Below the pieces are notes generated by a model, which was given only the letters and a program-made list of their open reading frames with translations, did not search any database and was not told where the DNA came from. A stretch of DNA of 64,000 nucleotides from Chlorobaculum sp. MV4-Y (GTDB lineage Bacteria > Bacteroidota > Chlorobiia > Chlorobiales > Chlorobiaceae): positions 2,141,501-2,205,500 of the forward strand of contig NZ_CP104202.1 of assembly GCF_025244685.1 (NCBI RefSeq), read 5' to 3'. Shown here one piece after another: positions 58,404 through 64,000 of the stretch (its first letter is position 1; every line of letters starts with the position of its first letter). The position numbers and the translations under genes are program-made.

Positions 58404-59401
58404 GAGAACCTTGAAAGTTGCGCGGCGAGCTGGCGGTCGGCGGAAATGTCTCGTCCCCGCGTCGTCAGATAGCCGCCGGTGAGGAAGCCGTCTGCCCCGG
58501 CGAGCATCAGGAGACCCTGAAAATCCTTCATGACGGTTTCGCGCCCGGCGGCGAACTTGATGATTTTCGTCGGGTGCGCGAGGCGGCAGATGGCGAAGGT
58601 TTTGGCGATCTCCGGCACGCTCACCGGCGCGGCACCTTCGAGTGGCGTGCCGTCGATCGGCACCAGCACGTTGAGCGGAATGACCGCCACGTCGAGCTCG
58701 CGCAGCGCGAAGATCATGCCGATGCGCTCCTGCATCGATTCGCCGACGCCGATGATGCCGCCGCAGCACACGCCGATGCTGTTCGAGCGGAGCCGCCGGA
58801 TCGTCTCGATGCGCTCGTCAACGCCGTGCGTGTTTGCGATCAGCTCGCCGTAGCGGCCCGGATCGACCTGGATGTTGATGTTGTAGTGCGCGACGCCGTG
58901 GCGGGCGAGTTCGGCGGCGGGCTGGTCGCCAAGCACGCCGAGCGAAGCGCAGACGTACAGGCCGGGAAGTTCGCGATGCAGCCGGTCGATCATGCCGAGA
59001 ATCTTCTCGAACTCTGGCGTCACCTTCAGGTAACCGTAGCCGCTGGTCACGATCCCGAAGTGACCGATTCCCTGCTCCCACGCGCTCCGCGCCTGTTCGA
59101 GCACCTTGTTCTCATCGACCAGTTCATAGACCTCGACCTCGGCGCTGTTGTGCTTCGACTGGGCGCAGAAGCGGCAGTTCTCGCCGCACACGCCTGACTT
59201 GGCATTCATGATCGAACAGGCGTGAATCGCCCCGTGGTTCGCGGCGTGGCGGGCCTTGACCTTGTTGGCCAGCGACACGAGGTCGAGCACCTCGGCATCG
59301 GGCAGCCGCCCCAGCGCCAGGGCGAGTTCGAGCGAGAGCGGCTCGCCGGTGTCGAGCACGCCGTAAGCTTTTTCAATATCTTGATGCAATCGTGACTTCA
59401 T
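58400..59401 (-). CDS. bioB: Biotin synthase
   Basis: A 333-residue radical SAM enzyme. The SAM-binding cluster cysteines are C72, C76 and C79 in [13 protein letters not shown]; further conserved cysteines for the second cluster occur in YVCASLG and [12 protein letters not shown]. It inserts sulfur into dethiobiotin to make biotin. The ATG overlaps the birA stop by four bases (59398-59401). Confidence 0.97.
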   Translation of the reverse strand: MKSRLHQDIEKAYGVLDTGEPLSLELALALGRLPDAEVLDLVSLANKVKARHAANHGAIHACSIMNAKSGVCGENCRFCAQSKHNSAEVEVYELVDENKVLEQARSAWEQGIGHFGIVTSGYGYLKVTPEFEKILGMIDRLHRELPGLYVCASLGVLGDQPAAELARHGVAHYNINIQVDPGRYGELIANTHGVDERIETIRRLRSNSIGVCCGGIIGVGESMQERIGMIFALRELDVAVIPLNVLVPIDGTPLEGAAPVSVPEIAKTFAICRLAHPTKIIKFAAGRETVMKDFQGLLMLAGADGFLTGGYLTTRGRDISADRQLAAQLSRFS

Positions 59402-60399
59402 GCGGTTCTCGGTTCATGGTTGACGGGGAGCAGGTGCGCCTCGCCCGAAGTGACGGGCTGAATCGCGCCATCGGCGGTGCGCAAGAGAAGGTGGCCCTGC
59501 GGCGACAGCCCGGTCTCCGTGCCGACGAGCACCGTGTTGAACTGCTCAATCTTCAGTTCGCGCCCTTTGAGCCAGGCGTGCGTTTCGAGGTATGGCAGGA
59601 TGAACGCCAGGTCCTCCTTTTCGAGCCAGTCGCGGTAGAGCTGCTCGAAGCGGTTGAGCACGGCGGCGAGCAGCTGTGCGCGGGACAGTCGCGAGCCGGT
59701 CTCGATGGCGATGGAGGTGGCGATCTCTCGCAGCTCCTCCGGCACGGGATCGAGGTTGACGTTCAGCCCGAAGCCGACCACTACGAAGTGGGTGCAGTCC
59801 GGCTCGGACTCCATTTCGCACAGGATGCCGCAGAGCTTTCGCCCGCCCGCGATGATGTCGTTCGGCCACTTGATGAAGGCCGAAAGGCCGGGGCACTCCC
59901 GCGCGACCGCCTCGTGAATCGCCGCTGCCGCCACGAGCGGGATTTCTGGCATGCGGACGGAGGGCACGGGCGGGCGCAGCACAATCGAGCAATAGAGATT
60001 CACCCCCGCGGGCGAAACCCACGCGCGGCGCATTCGCCCCCGCCCTCCCGTCTGGCTGTCGGCAACGACGACCGTTCCCTCCGTCGCGCCCTCCCGTGCG
60101 AGTGCCTGCGCCCGGAGGTTGGTCGAGTCAATGCTTTCAAGAAAGGTGAAGTTTCGCCCGAATGACGTGGTATGGAGCAGCGGCGCAACCTCCTCAGCAA
60201 CCGGCGAGCCGGTCAGGCTTTCGAGGCGGTACCCTTTGCCGCTTGTCGCCTCAATGGCATATCCGGCTTTTCTCAGAGCGACAATATGCTTCCACACCGC
60301 GCTTCGGCTGATCTGCAGCTCGTCACAGAGATCGCCTCCGGAAACAAATCCGCCATCACCGGCGAGGCGTTGCAGAATGGTCGCCGTTACCGGATTCAT
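59398..60399 (-). CDS. birA: Bifunctional biotin-protein ligase and biotin operon repressor
   Basis: A 333-residue protein. Residues 1-62 form a winged helix ([37 protein letters not shown]), and the central catalytic domain has the ligase motif [15 protein letters not shown] plus [21 protein letters not shown]-terminal SH3-like domain follows. It forms biotinyl-AMP, attaches biotin to carboxyl-carrier proteins, and with biotinyl-AMP bound represses the bio genes. It is the first gene of the operon, 113 bases after a matching operator. Confidence 0.95.
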   Translation of the reverse strand: MNPVTATILQRLAGDGGFVSGGDLCDELQISRSAVWKHIVALRKAGYAIEATSGKGYRLESLTGSPVAEEVAPLLHTTSFGRNFTFLESIDSTNLRAQALAREGATEGTVVVADSQTGGRGRMRRAWVSPAGVNLYCSIVLRPPVPSVRMPEIPLVAAAAIHEAVARECPGLSAFIKWPNDIIAGGRKLCGILCEMESEPDCTHFVVVGFGLNVNLDPVPEELREIATSIAIETGSRLSRAQLLAAVLNRFEQLYRDWLEKEDLAFILPYLETHAWLKGRELKIEQFNTVLVGTETGLSPQGHLLLRTADGAIQPVTSGEAHLLPVNHEPRTA

Positions 60400-60511
60400 G
60401 CCACCTCCACGCCCGAGGCAGCCGCTAGCGGCAAAAAATCATGGTGACGGAAGCCGTGCATGATGGGAGATAGTCTGGATCTGAAAAGAAAAACTCGCTG
60501 CAGGAATCAAT

Positions 60512-60543
60512 TTGTAAACCGGAATTTATCTGACGGTTGACAA
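60512..60543 (-). promoter_or_regulatory. BirA operator upstream of the biotin operon
   Basis: TTGTAAACC (60512-60520) and GGTTGACAA (60535-60543) form an inverted repeat with eight of nine matching positions and a 14-base spacer. This is the standard bacterial BirA box (TTGTAAACC-N14-16-GGTTTACAA). It lies 113 bases before birA and presumably overlaps the promoter of birA-bioBFGCDA, giving biotin-dependent repression. The rest of 60400-60627 shows no gene. Confidence 0.9.
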
Positions 60544-60627
60544 CTATGCAAAAAGAAATTCCGCTCAAATGGCACGGAGGGACTTGTTGGACCGTTGAAA
60601 ACAGTGGAGCTGCGCGTGGGTAAGCCG

Positions 60628-62379
60628 TCAATTGACCGGACGCGCCGCCGTTGTCATCCGGGTCTCATATCTTGATCGATACTGTTGCAGGCCCTGGAAA
60701 ATGGCGTAGGCTATCTTGGTCTGTTCCTTGCGGTCGCGCAGGAGCTTCTCTTCGGAGGGGTTGGACAGGTAGCCGGTCTCGACCAGAATGCTTGGCATCG
60801 AGGGAGTCCAGAGCACCATGAATCCAGCCTGCCGCACACCGAGTCTGGTGTTGCTGCCGTCACGGCTCAGGCGCTGGAGCACATCCTGCGCCAGCTCGGT
60901 CGATTGCGTTGCAAAGGCGCTCTGTGCCATGCTGCTCATGATGAGATACTCGTCGGAAAAACCTTTGTATTTTTCTGCGGAGTTCTCCTCGCCGGTGATA
61001 ACCGAGTTTTCAAACATAGCCACCTTGAGAGCGGCATCCGTTTTATGAGGACCGAGAATGTAGACCTCCGGCCCGCGCACCTTGCTGTTGTTCGCGCTGG
61101 AGTTGCAGTGGATGCTGACAAAGATTTTACCGCCGTAGCGGTTTGCGATCTGACCGCGCTCTTTGAGAGGAATGAAGCGGTCCTCCTTGCGGGTGTAGAT
61201 CACCTTGACATCGGGCCACTTCTGCCTGATGAACATGCCGAGGTCGCGGGCGATGTTCAGTACCACATCCTTTTCGCGAGTGCCCTGCGTGCCGATTGCG
61301 CCGGGATCTTTTCCGCCATGGCCGGCGTCGATGACCACTGCGTCGAGCTTCCACTTGTCTACGTCACGGCTCAGACCCTCCTGGATGCGACGCTCTTTTT
61401 CCGACAAATGAATGGCTTCGACATCGACGTCATTCATGATGGAGATGACATAATCATTTTTTCTGGCATCATACCTAAACGACGATGATTTGATCGAAGA
61501 GGTCGGAATATTGAGTGCAATGGTGAACTGCATGGCTCCGTTGTCGAGAAGCTTAGGGCTGATCGATTTGACCACCCCTTCCGGATAATTCCTCGCAAGA
61601 CGAGCAGGACTTCCAGCGGCATTTTCAATGGTCAGATAGAGAGTGCCGCTCTTGTCCGGCCTGAGAAAAGAGGCGTTACGCATGGCGCCGGAAGCTGAAA
61701 ACCGGATAACTGCGCCGTTTGCGCGGGTTTCGATCTTGATGCCGTCGATCAGGGTTTTTTCTCCGGCGGAGCCGGTGTCCGTGCGGTCGTCCGATGACGG
61801 TGTGGTCAATTCCGTTGGTTTTGGCTGGGCATCATCAGGCAGGCGTCCGACGGATTGCAGTGAGGCGTCCGGCCACCGGCTGCCGAGCGTGGCATCGATT
61901 TTGTTCTCCGAAGCGTTGTATCGCACCTGCCGGCCAAGCCAGAGCGTAAACATCCGGCACGCCTGGTCAACCGGCAGATAGACCTTGTCCCGTCGTATGA
62001 CAGGAGCCGAAGCGAGCTGCAAAACCCTTTTCGGGGTGTCCCCTGCAGCGGAGGCGATGACCGCAAAATTGCTGCCTTCCATGAGGATGCAGCTCGTTAC
62101 CGTGTCGCCGAACGCTTCGTCGATCTGCATCTGCTTGCCATCGAATACGCTGCCGAGGCGAAGGGCGCGGGTAAAGGAGCCGATGTCAGCCAGAAAAACG
62201 CCATCAGCCTGGGTACTCCCCTGTACTTTGATTGTATATCCCTGTTCAGGACCATTGGTGACCTGCAAGAACACTGCCTCCTGCCCGGAGGTCTCGGCCA
62301 GGAGGCGGGAGGCAAACAGCACAAAAAAGAGCAGGAGGCTCAGTGGCCTGATACATTGCCTGGATAAAGAGTCTTTCAT
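60628..62379 (-). CDS. N-acetylmuramoyl-L-alanine amidase (AMIN plus Amidase_3 domains)
   Basis: A 583-residue exported protein. A signal peptide (LSLLLFFVLFASRLLA) leads into a region resembling copper-amine-oxidase-like and AMIN domains (about residues 30-320), then a zinc amidase domain starting DAVVIDAGHGGKDPGA. The zinc ligands are His in DAGHGG, Glu in GTREKD and His in SIHCNSS, and the catalytic Glu is in SILVETGYLSN. It cleaves the amide between MurNAc and the stem peptide, probably during cell separation or remodelling. It is divergent from topA across 320 bases. Confidence 0.92.
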   Translation of the reverse strand: MKDSLSRQCIRPLSLLLFFVLFASRLLAETSGQEAVFLQVTNGPEQGYTIKVQGSTQADGVFLADIGSFTRALRLGSVFDGKQMQIDEAFGDTVTSCILMEGSNFAVIASAAGDTPKRVLQLASAPVIRRDKVYLPVDQACRMFTLWLGRQVRYNASENKIDATLGSRWPDASLQSVGRLPDDAQPKPTELTTPSSDDRTDTGSAGEKTLIDGIKIETRANGAVIRFSASGAMRNASFLRPDKSGTLYLTIENAAGSPARLARNYPEGVVKSISPKLLDNGAMQFTIALNIPTSSIKSSSFRYDARKNDYVISIMNDVDVEAIHLSEKERRIQEGLSRDVDKWKLDAVVIDAGHGGKDPGAIGTQGTREKDVVLNIARDLGMFIRQKWPDVKVIYTRKEDRFIPLKERGQIANRYGGKIFVSIHCNSSANNSKVRGPEVYILGPHKTDAALKVAMFENSVITGEENSAEKYKGFSDEYLIMSSMAQSAFATQSTELAQDVLQRLSRDGSNTRLGVRQAGFMVLWTPSMPSILVETGYLSNPSEEKLLRDRKEQTKIAYAIFQGLQQYRSRYETRMTTAARPVN

Positions 62380-62699
62380 GATATGCGTTGAAATCGTCGC
62401 TATGCATTGGGGCGGAGTTGAACAACCGTTTCACAGCATGGCCGCTCTCGCTCGAGGCGATGAGCCATGGCCTGTGCTGTTTATTGATTGGGATAATAAT
62501 AAGCAATAAATCGCTTAGCTTCCAGTGCAGATCGAAGCCTGTTGCCATAAATTCTTGAGCACACCGGCAATAACCGCGAATCTTGCAAAGTTTGTTTTTT
62601 GGCGGGCAAGCCCTATCTTTTCCGTCATTATTTGCAAAGGCATCTTCCGGCTGCGGCGTCGGGTTGCCCGCAATCCCAAAGCAACAGGGATCAATCGCA
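62380..62699. other. Divergent intergenic region between amidase and topA
   Basis: No supported gene; an antisense open frame here overlaps topA and the amidase and has no family features. The region must hold the promoters of both divergent genes. An AT-rich segment with an ATAATAATAAG stretch at about 62489-62508 is the only noticeable composition change. No terminator or riboswitch structure seen. Confidence 0.5.
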
Positions 62700-64000
62700 A
62701 TGGCTTCAAAAAGCGCAACCCCTTCGGCCAGGAACAAGACCCTCATCGTTGTCGAGTCTCCATCCAAGGCGAAAACCATCAACAAATATCTGGGCGACGA
62801 TTACACGGTCTACGCTTCAGTCGGTCATATCAAGGACTTGCCGAAAAAAGAGATCGGCATCGACTTTGACAACCACTACGAACCGCGCTATGAAGTGATC
62901 GCTGGCAAGGAGAAGGTGGTGCGGCAGCTCAAGAAGCTTGCCGGGGAGGCCGACAAGGTGCTGATTGCCACCGACCCTGACCGCGAAGGCGAGGCCATTG
63001 CCTGGCACATCTCCAACGAGATCGAATTCGCCCGCAAGCCGGTATTCCGCGTGCTCTTCAACGAAATCACCAAGAATGCTATCGTCGAGGCCATCGGCCA
63101 TCCGCAGCAGATCGACTACCGGCTCGTGCGCTCGCAGCAGACCCGGCAGGGTCTCGACAAGATCGTCGGCTACAAGATCAGTCCATTCCTCTGGAATGTT
63201 GTCTATCGTGGGCTTTCGGCAGGCCGCGTGCAGTCCGTGGCGCTCCGGCTGATCTGTGAGCGTGAAACGGAGATCGAGGCCTTTACGCCGCAGGAGTACT
63301 GGACGATCTACGCCGACTTCACCACGGAAAATGGGGAGACCTTCCGGACGAAGCTGGTAAAAGTCAAGGGCGAGAAGCCGGAGATCACCTCCGGCGAGCA
63401 GGCCGAAGCGATTGCTGCGGCCATTCAGGGGCGTCTGTTCGCCATCGGCGAGATCGTGCCGAAGGTGATCCAGCGCAAGCAGCCGCTGCCGTTTACCACC
63501 TCGCTGTTGCAGCAGGCCGCCTCGAACCAGCTCGGCTTCGGTTCGCAGAAGACGATGCGCACCGCCCAGCAGCTCTACGAAGGAATCGAACTGGGCTCGG
63601 AGGGCGCGACCGGTCTCATCACCTACATGCGTACCGACTCGACCCGCATCAGCGGCGAGGCAGTTGCTCAGGCGCACGACTACATTTCGCAGCAGTTCGG
63701 CCCGGAGTACAAGGGTTTCGGCGGCCAGGGCAAGGCGGGCAAGAACGCCCAGGACGCGCACGAAGCGATTCGTCCTACCTCGGTGACGCGCACGCCCGAA
63801 TCGCTCCGCCGTCACCTGACGCCCGACCAGTTCAAACTCTACGAACTGATCTGGAAGCGCTTCGTCGCCTCGATGATGGCCCCGGCCAAGATCGAGCAGA
63901 CCCGCGTTGATGTGGAGGATCAGAAAAAGGAGTTCGTCTTCCGCGCCACCGGCAACAAGGTACTCTTTCCCGGTTTTTTCCGTGTCTACGACGACCAGCA
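62700..64000 (+). CDS. topA: DNA topoisomerase I (3' end outside window)
   Basis: The frame is open from ATG 62700 to the window edge, 433 codons. The toprim domain is at the N-terminus (TLIVVESPSKAKTINKYLG, metal-binding ATDPDREGEAIAWH), and the active-site tyrosine is Y309 in LITYMRTDSTRIS. This is a type IA topoisomerase that relaxes negative supercoils through a single-strand break. RLVRSQQTRQGLDKIVGY and QDAHEAIRPT are further family motifs. The C-terminal zinc-finger part lies beyond the window. Confidence 0.96.
   Translation, partial: MASKSATPSARNKTLIVVESPSKAKTINKYLGDDYTVYASVGHIKDLPKKEIGIDFDNHYEPRYEVIAGKEKVVRQLKKLAGEADKVLIATDPDREGEAIAWHISNEIEFARKPVFRVLFNEITKNAIVEAIGHPQQIDYRLVRSQQTRQGLDKIVGYKISPFLWNVVYRGLSAGRVQSVALRLICERETEIEAFTPQEYWTIYADFTTENGETFRTKLVKVKGEKPEITSGEQAEAIAAAIQGRLFAIGEIVPKVIQRKQPLPFTTSLLQQAASNQLGFGSQKTMRTAQQLYEGIELGSEGATGLITYMRTDSTRISGEAVAQAHDYISQQFGPEYKGFGGQGKAGKNAQDAHEAIRPTSVTRTPESLRRHLTPDQFKLYELIWKRFVASMMAPAKIEQTRVDVEDQKKEFVFRATGNKVLFPGFFRVYDDQ

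Noticed and set aside
60425-60631. A 68-codon minus-strand frame in the birA-amidase gap
   Set aside because: It covers the BirA operator and has no protein features.
62246-62785. A 179-codon minus-strand frame across the amidase-topA gap
   Set aside because: It overlaps the start of topA and the amidase signal peptide, has no ribosome site and no family similarity.
1-64000. CRISPR array, insertion sequences or prophage
   Set aside because: No regularly spaced repeats, transposase motifs, integrase genes or phage structural genes were seen.

Overview
The window is chromosomal DNA from a green sulfur bacterium (Chlorobiota), most likely genus Chlorobaculum. The best marker is bchU (28348-29364), the bacteriochlorophyllide C-20 methyltransferase of chlorosome pigment synthesis; as far as I can recall the C. 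tepidum protein, this one is close to identical. A meso-DAP type murein gene set, a BamD-like lipoprotein, YidC with a periplasmic domain and a Fo-ATPase gene block fit a Gram-negative anaerobe. No phage, transposon or CRISPR array is visible; this is core chromosome with a few accessory patches.

Layout. 0-2.6 kb: the end of a family B DNA polymerase and a flavodiiron protein. 2.6-10 kb: the replication origin neighbourhood, with dciA-like, recF, dnaN and dnaA on the minus strand and rpmH, rnpA, yidD and yidC diverging on the plus strand; DnaA boxes lie on both sides of dnaA. 10-19 kb: PAP2 phosphatase, ROK kinase, rRNA methyltransferase, transaldolase with a deoxyhypusine-synthase-like enzyme, SRP RNA, trpS, a HAD phosphatase, argS. 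18.9-25 kb: nadD and a BamD-like lipoprotein, tRNA-Ala, an ATP synthase operon holding only Fo plus delta (atpZ-I-B-E-F-H), galE. 25-28 kb: an accessory patch with a DUF2188 protein, an XRE/ImmA-IrrE regulator paired with a PIN-domain protein, pgeF and a 69-residue protein. 28-31 kb: bchU and a CoA-transferase. 31-48 kb: a complete-looking minus-strand dcw cluster, mraZ-rsmH-ftsL-ftsI-murE-murF-mraY-murD-ftsW-murG-murC-ftsQ-ftsA-ftsZ, with three MraZ boxes at exact 10-bp spacing before mraZ. 48-53.8 kb: a decaying patch (CsgG-like remnant, broken Ca2+/cation antiporter), a PHP phosphoesterase, a membrane protein, an acyl-CoA synthetase and two small genes sharing a C-terminal module. 53.8-60.5 kb: a seven-gene biotin operon, birA-bioB-bioF-bioG-bioC-bioD-bioA, with a BirA operator upstream. 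60.6-64 kb: an N-acetylmuramoyl-L-alanine amidase and the start of topA.

Several genes carry single-base lesions, usually at homopolymers and usually a missing base: the flavodiiron gene, the yidD end, ftsW, the acyl-CoA synthetase start and the antiporter. ftsW is expected to be essential, so at least some of these look like sequence errors rather than real mutations. The antiporter (frameshift plus in-frame stop) and the CsgG-like gene (large internal loss) are better candidates for true decay.

The genes fall into three large coordinated units: replication start (DnaA, DnaN, RecF, DciA and the origin), murein synthesis and division (dcw under MraZ), and biotin synthesis (BioC and BioG open and close the pimelate pathway; BioF, A, D and B finish it; BirA ligates biotin and represses).
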